64,000 nucleotides of DNA, taken from assembly GCF_001921215.1 (NCBI RefSeq), contig NZ_MSIF01000010.1, forward strand, positions 237,260-301,259. Reading direction: 5' to 3'. Made by a program: the position numbers and the translations under genes. The DNA is from Actinophytocola xinjiangensis (GTDB taxonomy: Bacteria > Actinomycetota > Actinomycetes > Mycobacteriales > Pseudonocardiaceae). The first letter of the stretch is position 1; every line of letters starts with the position of its first letter. The notes beneath the pieces are model-generated. The model was not told the DNA's origin and did no database searches. It saw only the letters and a program-made list of their open reading frames with translations. Shown piece by piece: positions 31,650-41,337 of this stretch.

Positions 31650-32614
31650 CCGCCCCCCGGCCGCCGGCCGGTGACCCCGGCTGGCGCGGTGACCCCGGCT
31701 GGCGCGGTGATCCCGGCTGGCGTGGTGAGTTCCGGTTCGTGCCCTACCAGGTCGGCGACCCCGGTCGGGCCGCCACCGTCCCGGCCCACCCCGACCCGCA
31801 GGCGTGGGACCAGCCCGACACGATCCTCGACGGCTACCTCATCGGCGGGCCCGACACCCCACCGATGACGTTGCGGGCGGCCAGCGTTCGCGGCCGGTCG
31901 CACCGGTTCTACGGCCGGGCCAGACAGGACGCCTACGCCGTGCGCCGCGACGAGCGCTACGTCGTGCTCGCGGTGGCCGACGGGGTCAGCGCCGCGCCGC
32001 TGTCGCACTACGCGGCGAACGTCGTCACCCGCCACGGCTGCCACGAGATCCGCGCCCAGCTGGCCACCACCGCCCCGGAGGCGTTGAACTGGTCGTGGCT
32101 GCTGCGGGTGCTGGCCGCCAAGGTCGTCGCCGAGGGCCGTCGCCAGCTCGGCCAGCCGGACCTGCCCGACAGCGAGGTCGCCACCCAGCTGGCGGCGACC
32201 GTGCTGTTCGCGATCGTCGAACTGGCCCCGCGCGATGGCTACCACCCGGTGCACCTGCTGGCCCACGGCGACTCCTCGGCGTGGATCCTGCGCGCCGGCC
32301 AGCACTGGGAAGCCCAGCAGCCGATCAAGAACGAGGGCACCGACCTCGCCTCCTCGGCCACCGCCGCGCTGCCCTACCTCCCGGACACCCCGCCGGTGCC
32401 GGTGCACACCGTGCTCGCCCCGGCCGACGTGCTGCTGCTGGTCACCGACGGTCTGGGCGACCCGCTGGGCAACGGCACCGGCACCGTCGGCGGGTTCCTC
32501 GCCGAGCAGTGGCGCCGGCCCCCGGAGCCGCTGGCGTTCGCCGCCCACGTCGACTTCGCCAGGAAGTCCCACGACGACGACCGCACGGCGATCGCCCTGT
32601 GGCCGGGCGCCTGA
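31646..32614 (+). CDS. PP2C-like phosphatase of the TerY-P triad
   Basis: This 322-residue protein starts at GTG 31646 (GTGA overlap); the longer frame upstream is shadow of DUF4407 and vWA genes. After an 18-base tandem repeat giving three GDPGWR units, the PP2C core shows RQDAYAV, VLAVADGVSAAPLS, AHGDSSAWIL, LLLVTDGLGDP and DDDRTAIALW. The first motif is RQDAY, not the usual NED, as in TerY-P phosphatases. It should reverse phosphorylation by the kinase of this operon, if that kinase is active. Confidence 0.87.
   Translation: MTAPRPPAGDPGWRGDPGWRGDPGWRGEFRFVPYQVGDPGRAATVPAHPDPQAWDQPDTILDGYLIGGPDTPPMTLRAASVRGRSHRFYGRARQDAYAVRRDERYVVLAVADGVSAAPLSHYAANVVTRHGCHEIRAQLATTAPEALNWSWLLRVLAAKVVAEGRRQLGQPDLPDSEVATQLAATVLFAIVELAPRDGYHPVHLLAHGDSSAWILRAGQHWEAQQPIKNEGTDLASSATAALPYLPDTPPVPVHTVLAPADVLLLVTDGLGDPLGNGTGTVGGFLAEQWRRPPEPLAFAAHVDFARKSHDDDRTAIALWPGA
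31671..31724 (+). repeat. 18-base tandem repeat, three copies, in PP2C gene
   Basis: GTGACCCCGGCTGGCGCG occurs twice exactly and a third time with two changes. It encodes GDPGWR three times in the N-terminal extension of the PP2C-like protein. Copy number could vary by slippage without frameshift. Confidence 0.8.
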
Positions 32615-32615
32615 C

Positions 32616-32792
32616 TCACCGCCGCGCCCGGGTCTGTTCCCCGGTCAGCGCGGCGGCGCGGCGCGCGACCAGCTCGTCCAGCGCGTCGGCCGGCGCGCCG
32701 GCGGCCAGGTGGTCGGTGACCGCGCGCACCAGCTCGTCGTGCACCAGCAGCAGCAGGCATTCGCGGGTCACCGGGTCCAGCGGGGCGCTCAC
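32616..32792 (-). CDS. Short hypothetical protein coupled to LuxR gene
   Basis: This 58-residue ORF begins at GTG 32792, overlapping the LuxR stop by GTGA, and ends 2 bases from the PP2C stop on the other strand. It is helical (PVTRECLLLLVHDELVRAVTDHLAAGAPADALDELV) with no membrane segment. A small partner of the LuxR regulator is a reasonable guess; no family recognised. Confidence 0.5.
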   Translation of the reverse strand: MSAPLDPVTRECLLLLVHDELVRAVTDHLAAGAPADALDELVARRAAALTGEQTRARR

Positions 32793-33193
32793 CGGAGCAG
32801 GCCGTGACGCTGGGCGTGGATGACGGTGGTGAGCCGGTCGCTGGTGCCCAGTCGGCGGTAGAGCAGTTCGAGGTGCTTGCCGATCGTGCGCGGCGACAGG
32901 CACAGCCGGCGGGCGATGGCGGTGACCGTCAGCCCGTCGGCGAGCAGCGCCAGGATCTCGCGCTGGCGCGGGGTCAGGGCCGGTGCGGCGTCGGGTGGTT
33001 CCGGCCGGCGCAGGACCTCGGCCAGCAGCCGGTCGCCGGTCGGCTCGTCCAGGCCCAGCGCGGTGAACGCCAGGGCGCAGGCCAGCACCGGGTCGCCGTC
33101 GGACAGGGCCACCAGCCGGTCGACGGCACCGGTGCCGGCGGCGGCCAGCCGGCGGCGCACGTCGGCGACCGTGGGGTGCGGTGGGGCGGTCAT
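32789..33193 (-). CDS. LuxR-type HTH regulator (small)
   Basis: This 134-residue protein has 70 helical N-terminal residues and a C-terminal GerE/LuxR HTH: LTPRQREILALLADGLTVTAIARRLCLSPRTIGKHLELLYRRLG. It lacks a receiver or ATPase domain, so it may respond to a partner or act constitutively. It is divergent from the sigma-like gene at 33368 (174 bases between starts) and lies between the TerY-P and CHAT operons, so it could regulate either. Confidence 0.85.
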   Translation of the reverse strand: MTAPPHPTVADVRRRLAAAGTGAVDRLVALSDGDPVLACALAFTALGLDEPTGDRLLAEVLRRPEPPDAAPALTPRQREILALLADGLTVTAIARRLCLSPRTIGKHLELLYRRLGTSDRLTTVIHAQRHGLLR

Positions 33194-33367
33194 GACGACT
33201 CCTTACCTGGCTCGCGGGCCATGCCTTAGTCCGGCGGTGGAGCCGGCCGCGCCGGCCGGTGGGGAATAGTGAGTTCGCCGTATCTTTTCCGGCACCTGTT
33301 CGTTCGTGGAAAACACGGGCCTAGCGTGACGAATTGTCATTCTTGCCGAGCAGGGGAGCGCCGGGAA

Positions 33368-34312
33368 ATGTCTACCGTTCGAGAACTCGCCGGTGCGGGA
33401 ACGCTGGCCGTGGTCGCCGCCGCCGCGACCGGGGACGACCGGCGGCGACTGCGGATCGAGGCCTACGAGCTGCTGCACCGGCTGGTCTTCGAGCAGCTGA
33501 CCAGAAAGGTCGAGACGCGGCGCGGTCACCTGCGGTGCGCGGTTTCCGTGCAGCTGCTCGCCGACGATTGTCTGGACCGTTTCCACGACGACATGGACGC
33601 GGTCCTCGACGATCTTTTCCGGCACGCCAGGACCCCGATCAGGAATCTGGAGGGCTGGGTTCGCCGGCGGCTGCGCGCGGCGACCGTCGACGCCCACCGC
33701 CGCCGGCGCGGTGAACGCGGCGCCCAGCAGCGGCCCCGTCTCCCCGGCTGGCTGGCCGACCGCCTCGACCACGACACCCGGCTCGGTGAGCTGGCGGTGT
33801 CGATGCTGGAGTTCGTCGGGGTGGAGCAGACCGCCGGTCTGGAGACCTGGCCGGTGGACGCCTGGGCGGCGCGCCGCTGTGCCGACGGCGCCGGCTACGA
33901 GGCCGCCCGGCGCGCCGTGCTGCGCGACGTGGCGACCGTGCTGACCGCGATGCGCACCCGCCCGGCCTGGTACGACGACTACGTCGAACGTCCGCTGGGC
34001 CGCAAGCGGGCGCCGCTGTTGCCGGCGCCGCGCACGACCGTGTCGGCGCAGCCGCCGCAGCCGCCCCGGCGCTCGGCGCTGGTGGAGCTGTCGGGACTGG
34101 CGATCACCGCCATCGAGACCCGGCTGGCCGGGGGCGAGGAGCCGAGGGCCGTCCTGGTCGACGTGCTGACCACCGTCTTCGGCCGGCTGTCCGAAGTGGA
34201 CAGCGAGGACGACGGTGCCGACGACCGGGTGCTCGCCCTGCTCGACGACGCCGCGTCGGTCGACCGGCTGGTGGCCGACGTGCTGGCGATCCTGCGTCAC
34301 GACGGAGTCTGA
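33368..34312 (+). CDS. Sigma-factor-like hypothetical protein
   Basis: This 314-residue protein has ATG 33368 with AGGGGAG about 10 bases upstream; a longer frame from 33269 adds residues of no family character. The N-terminal 110 residues (LHRLVFEQLTRKVETRRGH then DAVLDDLFRHARTPIRNLEGWVRRRLRAATVDAHRRRRGERG) resemble region 2 of a divergent sigma-70 factor, and I recall similar Streptomyces proteins. The C-terminus is helical with a Pro-rich linker. If it is a sigma factor it is a candidate reader of the shared TGTCCGTCAGA motif. This is uncertain. Confidence 0.6.
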   Translation: MSTVRELAGAGTLAVVAAAATGDDRRRLRIEAYELLHRLVFEQLTRKVETRRGHLRCAVSVQLLADDCLDRFHDDMDAVLDDLFRHARTPIRNLEGWVRRRLRAATVDAHRRRRGERGAQQRPRLPGWLADRLDHDTRLGELAVSMLEFVGVEQTAGLETWPVDAWAARRCADGAGYEAARRAVLRDVATVLTAMRTRPAWYDDYVERPLGRKRAPLLPAPRTTVSAQPPQPPRRSALVELSGLAITAIETRLAGGEEPRAVLVDVLTTVFGRLSEVDSEDDGADDRVLALLDDAASVDRLVADVLAILRHDGV

Positions 34313-34359
34313 CGGACAGGTCCGCGCAAACCGCCTCCTGGCCGGCGGTGTCCGTCAGA
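34308..34359. promoter_or_regulatory. Second pair of TGTCCGTCAGA motifs, upstream of CHAT gene
   Basis: TCTGACGGACAG (34308-34319, overlapping the stop of the sigma-like gene) and TGTCCGTCAGA (34349-34359) are inverted copies of the motif found at 26343-26406. The second copy points to the CHAT start 38 bases downstream. Identity of a 12-base string at two remote sites in one cluster is unlikely by chance. Confidence 0.55.
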
Positions 34360-34396
34360 GAATGGACGCCCGCACCGAGCAGCGTGGAGGTCACCC

Positions 34397-37087
34397 GTGA
34401 CGTCACCCGAGGACGCCGAGGACGCCGTGGCGCGGTGTCAGGCGCTGATCGTGCGCGCGCTGACCGAGGACCACGGCCACCGCGTCGTCGAGGAGTTCGT
34501 CGGCCAGCTCGACCGGCTGCCCGCCGACCACCCGCACCGAGGCCGGCTGGCCGGCGCGCTGGTGATGGTGCTCGAACAGCACCGGGACGCGGACATGGCC
34601 ACCGACTACCTGCGCCACCTCGCCGACCTGCTGGCCGTCGCCGACACCGGCCCGCCGCCGACCACCCGCTGGGAACGCGTCCGCGCGGCCGCGGGCCCCA
34701 AGGCCACGCTCTACGCCGGCATGATCGGCCAGTCCCTCGACCCGGACGCGATCACCGACCAGGTCGCCGCGCTGACCAGCGCCTTCGGCGACAACCCCCG
34801 GTTCGCCAAGCTCACCGAGCTGACGACCGGACTCCTGCACGGCATGACCGAGGGCAACCTCAGTGCCCTGAGCGAGGCGTCGGCCACGCTGCCGGCCCTG
34901 CTCGACGAGGTCCTCGGCGACGCCCCGGAGGTCGGGGCGATCAAGGAACAGTTCGCCGCGATGAGCGACATGTTCCTGGCCAACCAGCGCAACGACCCGG
35001 CCTCGGTCCAGTCGGCGTTGTCCCGGCTGACCGAGGTGACCGGGACACTGCCCGAGGGGCACATCATGCGCGCGGGCATCGCCGACTCGGTTCGCCAGGC
35101 CAGCACGCTGTGGCAGCTGGTCAACGGGGAGGGGGAGCGGCTGACCGAGGAGCGGATCGCCGAGCTGGCGGCCTCCGCGGCCCGGCCCGACGCCCCGGCG
35201 GCCGACCGGGTCATGGCGTACCTGACGCTGGCCGGCGCGTTCCACAGCGAGGGCGTCGGCTCGGACCCGGACCGCATCGACCAGGGTGTCGCCTGCGCGC
35301 GCTCGGCGCTGGAGCTGACCACCTCCGGCGAGCCGCTGCACAACTTCTGCCTGTTCTCGGTGGCCGTCGGCCTGTACCTGCGGTCGGAGGCGGCCGGCAC
35401 GACCGAGGGCCTCGACGAGGCGGTGACTCTGCTGGAGGCCGCGCTCAAGGAACTGGGCGGGCCGGAGCACCCGCACTGGACGCAGGTCAACGACCTGCTG
35501 GCCAATGTCCGGCTGCGCTCGGGTGAGCAGCGCGTCTCCGGCGAGGTGGGCCTGGTCGCGCAGCGCGGGTACGCGTGGCGGGTGCTGCGCGAGTCGGACA
35601 CCCGCAGCGCGCGGGAGGCGGTGCGCGACGCCGCCGAGTCGGCCATCTCCGTCGCCCGCCAGTGCCTCGGGGTCTCCGAGGTCACCGCCGCGCTGCGTGC
35701 CCTGGACACCGGCCGGGGGCTGATGCTCTTCGCCGCCACCGAACTGCCCCGGTTCCCGGCGATGCTGCGCGCCGCCGGTCACGACGACCTGGCCGACCGC
35801 TGGGAAGCCGACGGTGCCGCCGGCTCGTCGGTGCGGCGCAAGGCGCTGGGCGTGCTCGCCGAACTCCCCGGCGCCGACCTGATGTTCGACCCGCCGAGCC
35901 TCGCCGAGATCCGCACCGCGCTGGGCTCGCTGGACGCGGACGCGCTGGTGTACCTGGTGCCGGCCGACCCGCCGCAGCCGGGGCTGGCGGTGATCGCCCC
36001 GGCCGACGGCCCGCCGGCCTGGCTGCCGCTGCCGGCCCTGACCCTCACCGGCGACGTGGAGGTCGAGCGGTACCTCTCGGCGTTGGTCGACCGCTCCCGC
36101 GACCTGGCGCCGCCGGCGCCGCTGACCCCGCTCACCGACAGCCTCGACGCGCTGTGCGACTGGGCGTGGCGGGTGGCGGTCGGCCCGCTGCTGGAGCGCT
36201 ACTTCCCGGTGGGGGAGCGGGAACCGAGGATCGTGCTGGTGCCGATGGGTGACCTGGCGCGTATCCCGTGGGCGGCGGCGCGCCGTGCCGACGGCCGGTA
36301 CGCGATCGAGCTGGCGGAGTTCTCCTACGCCGTCTCGGCCAGGTTGTTGTGCGAGAACGCGGCGTGGTCGCCGGTGGCCACCTCGGCGACCGGTCTGATC
36401 GTCGGCGACCCGGACACCGCCGGCGCGGCCAGCGACCTGGTCGGCGCGCGCACCGAGGCGCACGCCCTGCGGCGCGGTTTCTACCAGGGCGCCCGCTATG
36501 TCGGCCGGCGGCCCAACGGGTCGGTCAGCCCGTCCGGTGCCGGCACCTCGGCCCAGGTCCGCCAGTGGCTGACCGATACCGGCCCGGCGGCCGGCGGCCT
36601 GCTGCACCTGGCCTGCCACGGCCGTTACGAGGCCGAGCGCGCCCATCTGCTGCTGGCGCCGGAGACCGAGGGCGGCCCGGCGAGCACGGTGAGCGCCGAG
36701 GAGATCGTGGCGCTGCTGGCCGAGGCGGACCGGCGCCGGATCGGCCTGGCCGTGCTGGCCGCCTGTCACACCGGCCGCTCGGTGTACGGCTACGACGAGG
36801 CGTACAGCCTGGGGACGGCGTTGCTGGCGGGGCGGGTCCGGTCGGTGCTGTCCACGCAGTGGAGCATCCCGGACCGGGAGACCTCCGCGCTGATGTACAT
36901 GTTCCACCACTACCGGGTCGAGGAGCGCCTGCCGGTGCGGCGTTCGCTGCTGCTGGCGCAGCGCTGGCTGCTCGACAGCGACCGCCGCGCGCCCGCCGGT
37001 ATGCCGGCGGCGCTGTTGGCGTCGGTACCGCGACGGGAACCGGCCCCGGTGTACGCCTGGGCCGGATTCGTCCACTATGGACAGTGA
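34397..37087 (+). CDS. CHAT-domain (caspase-fold) protease
   Basis: This 896-residue protein has 480 N-terminal residues of alpha-helical, TPR-like repeats and a C-terminal CHAT domain. The catalytic pair is visible: His741 in HLACHGR and Cys790 in LAACHTGR. GTG 34397 has GGAGG 6 bases upstream. CHAT proteases are caspase relatives that cleave partner proteins in bacterial conflict and stress systems; the helical repeats usually carry the sensor. It is first in the operon with the helical companion. Activity is likely; substrate is unknown. Confidence 0.9.
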   Translation: MTSPEDAEDAVARCQALIVRALTEDHGHRVVEEFVGQLDRLPADHPHRGRLAGALVMVLEQHRDADMATDYLRHLADLLAVADTGPPPTTRWERVRAAAGPKATLYAGMIGQSLDPDAITDQVAALTSAFGDNPRFAKLTELTTGLLHGMTEGNLSALSEASATLPALLDEVLGDAPEVGAIKEQFAAMSDMFLANQRNDPASVQSALSRLTEVTGTLPEGHIMRAGIADSVRQASTLWQLVNGEGERLTEERIAELAASAARPDAPAADRVMAYLTLAGAFHSEGVGSDPDRIDQGVACARSALELTTSGEPLHNFCLFSVAVGLYLRSEAAGTTEGLDEAVTLLEAALKELGGPEHPHWTQVNDLLANVRLRSGEQRVSGEVGLVAQRGYAWRVLRESDTRSAREAVRDAAESAISVARQCLGVSEVTAALRALDTGRGLMLFAATELPRFPAMLRAAGHDDLADRWEADGAAGSSVRRKALGVLAELPGADLMFDPPSLAEIRTALGSLDADALVYLVPADPPQPGLAVIAPADGPPAWLPLPALTLTGDVEVERYLSALVDRSRDLAPPAPLTPLTDSLDALCDWAWRVAVGPLLERYFPVGEREPRIVLVPMGDLARIPWAAARRADGRYAIELAEFSYAVSARLLCENAAWSPVATSATGLIVGDPDTAGAASDLVGARTEAHALRRGFYQGARYVGRRPNGSVSPSGAGTSAQVRQWLTDTGPAAGGLLHLACHGRYEAERAHLLLAPETEGGPASTVSAEEIVALLAEADRRRIGLAVLAACHTGRSVYGYDEAYSLGTALLAGRVRSVLSTQWSIPDRETSALMYMFHHYRVEERLPVRRSLLLAQRWLLDSDRRAPAGMPAALLASVPRREPAPVYAWAGFVHYGQ

Positions 37088-37094
37088 GGGTGGT

Positions 37095-38534
37095 ATGGCT
37101 GACGAACGGATCGACGCCCTGCGCGCGGAGCTGGCCGGCCTGACCGGCGGGGCCCGGCTGCTCCCGCTGATCCGGCTCGGCCAGGGCCTGGCCGAGCGCT
37201 ACTGGCGGCGCGGCATGAGCCAACCCGGCAGCCGGGCCGACCTGGACGAGGCCATCGAACGGCTGGAGGAGGCCTACGGCCACGCCCGCGCCGAGGACAG
37301 TTACCGGGGCACGGCCGCCGCCTACGTCGGCTGGCTGCGCGCCGCCCGGCACACCGCCCACGGCGAGGCCGACGAGGACCGCGAGGCCGGGCTGGCCATG
37401 CTGGAGGTCGCGCTCGCCACCCCGGAGCTCAACCCGATGATGCGCACGATGTGCCTGGTCGGGGCAGGTCAGCTCTACGTCAGCCGGGTCATGGTCTACC
37501 TCCAGACTCCCGGCGAGATGATGAACCTGATGGCCGGCAAGGCCCCGCCGCAGATCGCCACCCAGGCCGACCGGGCCGCCGAGTGCCTGCGCGAGGTCAT
37601 CGACCGTCCCCAGCTCAGCGCCGACATGGTCGAGGGCGTCCGGGCGATGCTGGCCATGGTCGAGATCATGCGCGGGATGCTGCGCGGCGCGGGCGCCGGC
37701 ATGGACTTCGGCGGGCTGGGCGAGGCCATGGCCTCGATCCAGAAGTTCCAGAGCCGGGTCGCCGCCCCCGGCATCGTCCGCCCGAACACGTCGTTCATCG
37801 ACTTCGGCGCGATCAACGACCTCATGCGCGCCGACGTGCTCAACCGCCCGGTGATGGTGATGCGCGAGGAGCACCGGCCGACGGTCGTCGAGGCCGAGAT
37901 CGCCGAGCCCGAACCCGAGCCCGAACCCGAGCCGGAGCCGGAGCCCGCTCCCGACCGGGACGGGCTGCGGGCCATGGTCCTGGCAGCGCTGCGACACGAG
38001 AACGACCTGGCAGCCCTGCTCGACCCCGCGACCGCCGCCCCCGACGTGGCCGCCGTCGACGACGCCGTCGCCCTGGCCAGGACCGTCGTCGACCTCGACG
38101 ACGGCCAGCCGGCCACCGCCGGGGACTGGTTCGCGCTGGCCGTGGCCCTGGGCCTGCGTCACCGGCTGGACCCCGAGGCCGAGGACGGCGAGGACCGGAC
38201 CGCCGGCCTGCGTGCCCTGCACACCGCCCTGCGCGCGCTGCCGCCCGGCGACCCCGGGTCGGTCACCCTGCTGACCTGCCTCGGCGCGTTCCTGCACCCG
38301 GACCGGCCCGTCGAGGACACCCTGGCCGACGTCGCCGAGGAGTTCGCCGACCGGATCGACGCGGTGATCGTGACCGGCGGCATCACCGCCGCGGGTGAGT
38401 TGGCCACGTTGCACGCGTTGCGTTGCCTGTGCCGGGCCGCCGTCGCGTTCGCCGAGCTGGGACGGGCCCCGGTGCCCGTCGAGTACCCGTGGCGGGCGCC
38501 GCTGCTGGCCGCGATGCGCGCCACCGGCCTGTAG
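37095..38534 (+). CDS. Helical repeat companion of CHAT protein
   Basis: This 479-residue protein starts at ATG 37095, 7 bases after the CHAT stop, with GAGGGTGG upstream. It is nearly all alpha-helix, with TPR-like segments in residues 40-150 and again 320-450, joined by a striking run of Glu-Pro pairs at about residues 272-286. It has no catalytic motif. Tight coupling makes it a possible CHAT substrate, adaptor or inhibitor. No family recognised. Confidence 0.75.
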   Translation: MADERIDALRAELAGLTGGARLLPLIRLGQGLAERYWRRGMSQPGSRADLDEAIERLEEAYGHARAEDSYRGTAAAYVGWLRAARHTAHGEADEDREAGLAMLEVALATPELNPMMRTMCLVGAGQLYVSRVMVYLQTPGEMMNLMAGKAPPQIATQADRAAECLREVIDRPQLSADMVEGVRAMLAMVEIMRGMLRGAGAGMDFGGLGEAMASIQKFQSRVAAPGIVRPNTSFIDFGAINDLMRADVLNRPVMVMREEHRPTVVEAEIAEPEPEPEPEPEPEPAPDRDGLRAMVLAALRHENDLAALLDPATAAPDVAAVDDAVALARTVVDLDDGQPATAGDWFALAVALGLRHRLDPEAEDGEDRTAGLRALHTALRALPPGDPGSVTLLTCLGAFLHPDRPVEDTLADVAEEFADRIDAVIVTGGITAAGELATLHALRCLCRAAVAFAELGRAPVPVEYPWRAPLLAAMRATGL

Positions 38535-38565
38535 TCGCCCGCCGGTCAGCCGCGATGATGGGGGC

Positions 38566-41337
38566 ATGGCCGCGGACTTCGTGGGGCGGGTCGAGGAGTT
38601 GGGGCAGCTGGGCGCGCTGCTCGCGCGGGCACGCGACCACCTCCCGGCCACCGTCCTGGTCGACGGCGACGCCGGCCTGGGCAAGACCCGCCTGCTGCGC
38701 GAGTTCACCGCGCTGGCACGGGAGGGCGGCGCGGGTGTGCTCGTCGGCGGCTGCGTCCCGCTGGGCTCGGGCGCCATCCCCTACGGCCCGCTGATCGAGG
38801 CACTGCGCGCCCTGGTCGGTCAGCGCGGCGGGCAGCGGCTGCGGGAGCTGGCCGACCCGGCGCTCGCCGGTCTGATCGCCGACTTCGGTGACACCGGCCA
38901 GACCCGCCCGGACAGCCAGCGCCGGGTCTTCGACGCGGTGTCGGGCCTGCTCGACAAGCTCGGCGGCCACGGCCCGGTGGTGCTGGTCCTGGAGGACCTG
39001 CACTGGACCGATCCGTCCACAGTGGACCTGATTTCCTACCTGACCAGACTGCGCTCCACCGAACGGATGCTGCTGGTCGGCAGCTACCGGGCGGGCCTGC
39101 CGGCCGACCACCCGCTGCGCGCGCTGCTGGCCGAACCGGAGTTCATGCGCCGCACCCACCGGCTGAGCCTGCTGCCGCTCACCGAGGCCGAGTCCTGGCG
39201 GCTGGTCGCCGCCCTCGCCCCGGCCGGCGTCCCCCGCGAACGGCTCGCCCGCTACGTCGAACTCGCCGACGGCAACCCGTACTTCGCCGAACAGCTGGCC
39301 CTGGCCGACGACCCCCGCCGCCTGCCGGAGTCCCTCACCGAGATCATGCGCCTGCGCCTGGCCAGGCTGACCCCGCCGGCCAGGCACCTGGCCCGGGTCG
39401 CCGCCGTCGCCGGCCGCCGGGTCAGCGACGGCCTGCTGGCCGCGGTCCTGGGCGACGAGCAGTCCCTCGACGACGCCCTGCGCGAATGCCTCGACGCCCG
39501 GATCCTGTTGGTGGACCAGGACATCGCCGAGACCTACGTGTTCCAGCACGCCCTGCTGCGCGAGGCCGCCTACGCCACCGCCTCGCCACGGGAACGCCGC
39601 CGCCTGCACGCCGCGATGGCCGAGGCGATCACCACCACTCCCGCCCTGGACGCCGACCCGCGTCTGCTGCCCGAACTGGCCCACCACTGGTTCGCCGCCG
39701 GCCGCGCCACCGAGGCGCTGGCCTCCTCGGTCCGCGCCGGGGCGGTGGCCGCCGACCTGCGCGCGTTCAAGGAGGCCGACACCCAGTACCACCGGGCGCT
39801 CACCCTGTGGCCCACGGTGCCCGACGCCGAGCGGGTCGCCGGCCTGCCCCACGAGCAGGTGCTGTCCCTGGCCGCCGACGCCGCCCGCTGGGCCGGCCGG
39901 CTGCCCCAGGCCGTCGACCTGGCCACCCGCGCCGCCGCCGGATCGGCCCGGGGCGAGCTGTACGAACGTCTGGGCAGCTACCTGTGGGAGGCCGGCCGGG
40001 TCACCGAGTCCGCGCAGGCCTACCGCACCGCCGACCGCCTGCTGGCCGGCACCGGCCCGACGACGGTGACCGTGCGCGTGCACTCGGCGCTGGCCACCGC
40101 CGAGGTCCGCGCCGGCCGCTACACCGAGGCGCTGCGGCTGGCCGAAGCGGCCGTGGCGCAGGCCCGCGCCCTCGGTGCGCTCCCCGAGGTCGGCCGTGCC
40201 CTCAACAGCGTCGGCCTGGCCGCCACCATGCTCGACGACCCGGCCGCCGGCGAGGCCGCGCTGCGCGAGTCGCTGCGCATCGCCACCGAGTCCGACCACC
40301 TGGAGGACATGCTGCGCGCCTACGGCAACCTCGGTGTCTGCCTGGACCACAGCGGCGACCTGACCAGGGCCGTCGAGGCGATGACCACCGGCCTGGACAA
40401 GGCGCGGGCGCTCGGCGTGTCGCACACCAGGCAGGCCGGCGTGCTGGGCAACAACGCCGGGGTCGCCCTGTTCCGCCTTGGCCGCTGGGCCGAGGCGACC
40501 GCCCGGCTCGACGACGCGATCGCCCACCGCCCCCCGGAGGAGACCGCCTACCCGCGCCTGACGCTCGCCGAGATCGACGTCGCCCAAGGCCGGTTCGGCG
40601 CCGCCGAGGCCACGCTCGACACCCTGCGGACCCACCCCACCACCGACCCCCGCTTCACCGCCGCGCTGAACAGCTGCCTGGCCGACCTCGCCACCTGGCG
40701 CGGCGACCTGCCGGCGGCCCGCCGCGCGGTCGACCACGGCCTGGCGGCCGTGCGGGACACCGAGGACACCCGCGCCCTGGCCCAACTGTGCGCGGTGGGC
40801 CTGCGTTCGGCCGCCGACCCGACGGAGCTCGCCGCCCTGGCCAGGACCGTCCCCGAGGGCGACGGGGAGACCACCGCGCTGCGGGCCCAGTGCGCGGCCG
40901 AGACCGGGCAGGTGTCCTGGCGGGAGGTGGCGGCGGCGTGGGAGGCGTTGCAACGCCCGTATCCCACGGCCTACGCCTACTTCCGGGCCGCGCACACACC
41001 GGTGCGGGCCGAGGCGGTCGAGGCCGCCCGCGCCGCGCACACCATCGCCACCGGCCTGGACGCGGGTCCGCTGCTGGACGAGATCACCCGCCTGGCGAAG
41101 CGGTCCCGGCTGCGGCTGGTCGCCCCCGAAGGGCTCCCGTTCGGCCTGACCGACCGGGAGCTGGCGGTGCTGCGCGCGGCCAGTACCGGTGCCACCAACA
41201 AGACGATCGCCCGCCAACTGTCCATCTCGGACAAGACGGTGAGCGTGCACCTGACCAACCTGTTCCGCAAACTCGGCGTGCACGGCCGGGTCGAGGCCAT
41301 CGCCGTGGCACGCGAGGCCGGTCTGCTGACCCCGTGA
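38566..41337 (+). CDS. Large ATPase-TPR-LuxR (LAL-type) regulator
   Basis: This 923-residue protein has a STAND-type ATPase at the N-terminus: Walker A GDAGLGKT near residue 38 and Walker B VLVLEDLHWTD near 145. A long TPR-like region follows (380-800), then a C-terminal LuxR HTH (LTDRELAVLRAASTGATNKTIARQLSISDKTVSVHLTNLFRKLG). ATG 38566 has GATGGGGG upstream. Proteins of this kind activate transcription on ligand binding and ATP turnover. It lies between the CHAT and caspase genes and is the natural candidate to control them. Confidence 0.92.
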   Translation: MAADFVGRVEELGQLGALLARARDHLPATVLVDGDAGLGKTRLLREFTALAREGGAGVLVGGCVPLGSGAIPYGPLIEALRALVGQRGGQRLRELADPALAGLIADFGDTGQTRPDSQRRVFDAVSGLLDKLGGHGPVVLVLEDLHWTDPSTVDLISYLTRLRSTERMLLVGSYRAGLPADHPLRALLAEPEFMRRTHRLSLLPLTEAESWRLVAALAPAGVPRERLARYVELADGNPYFAEQLALADDPRRLPESLTEIMRLRLARLTPPARHLARVAAVAGRRVSDGLLAAVLGDEQSLDDALRECLDARILLVDQDIAETYVFQHALLREAAYATASPRERRRLHAAMAEAITTTPALDADPRLLPELAHHWFAAGRATEALASSVRAGAVAADLRAFKEADTQYHRALTLWPTVPDAERVAGLPHEQVLSLAADAARWAGRLPQAVDLATRAAAGSARGELYERLGSYLWEAGRVTESAQAYRTADRLLAGTGPTTVTVRVHSALATAEVRAGRYTEALRLAEAAVAQARALGALPEVGRALNSVGLAATMLDDPAAGEAALRESLRIATESDHLEDMLRAYGNLGVCLDHSGDLTRAVEAMTTGLDKARALGVSHTRQAGVLGNNAGVALFRLGRWAEATARLDDAIAHRPPEETAYPRLTLAEIDVAQGRFGAAEATLDTLRTHPTTDPRFTAALNSCLADLATWRGDLPAARRAVDHGLAAVRDTEDTRALAQLCAVGLRSAADPTELAALARTVPEGDGETTALRAQCAAETGQVSWREVAAAWEALQRPYPTAYAYFRAAHTPVRAEAVEAARAAHTIATGLDAGPLLDEITRLAKRSRLRLVAPEGLPFGLTDRELAVLRAASTGATNKTIARQLSISDKTVSVHLTNLFRKLGVHGRVEAIAVAREAGLLTP

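Noticed and set aside
34403..37075. 890-codon open frame opposite the CHAT gene
   Set aside because: Mirror of the CHAT frame; no domain, no ribosome site, and the CHAT catalytic motifs are on the other strand.
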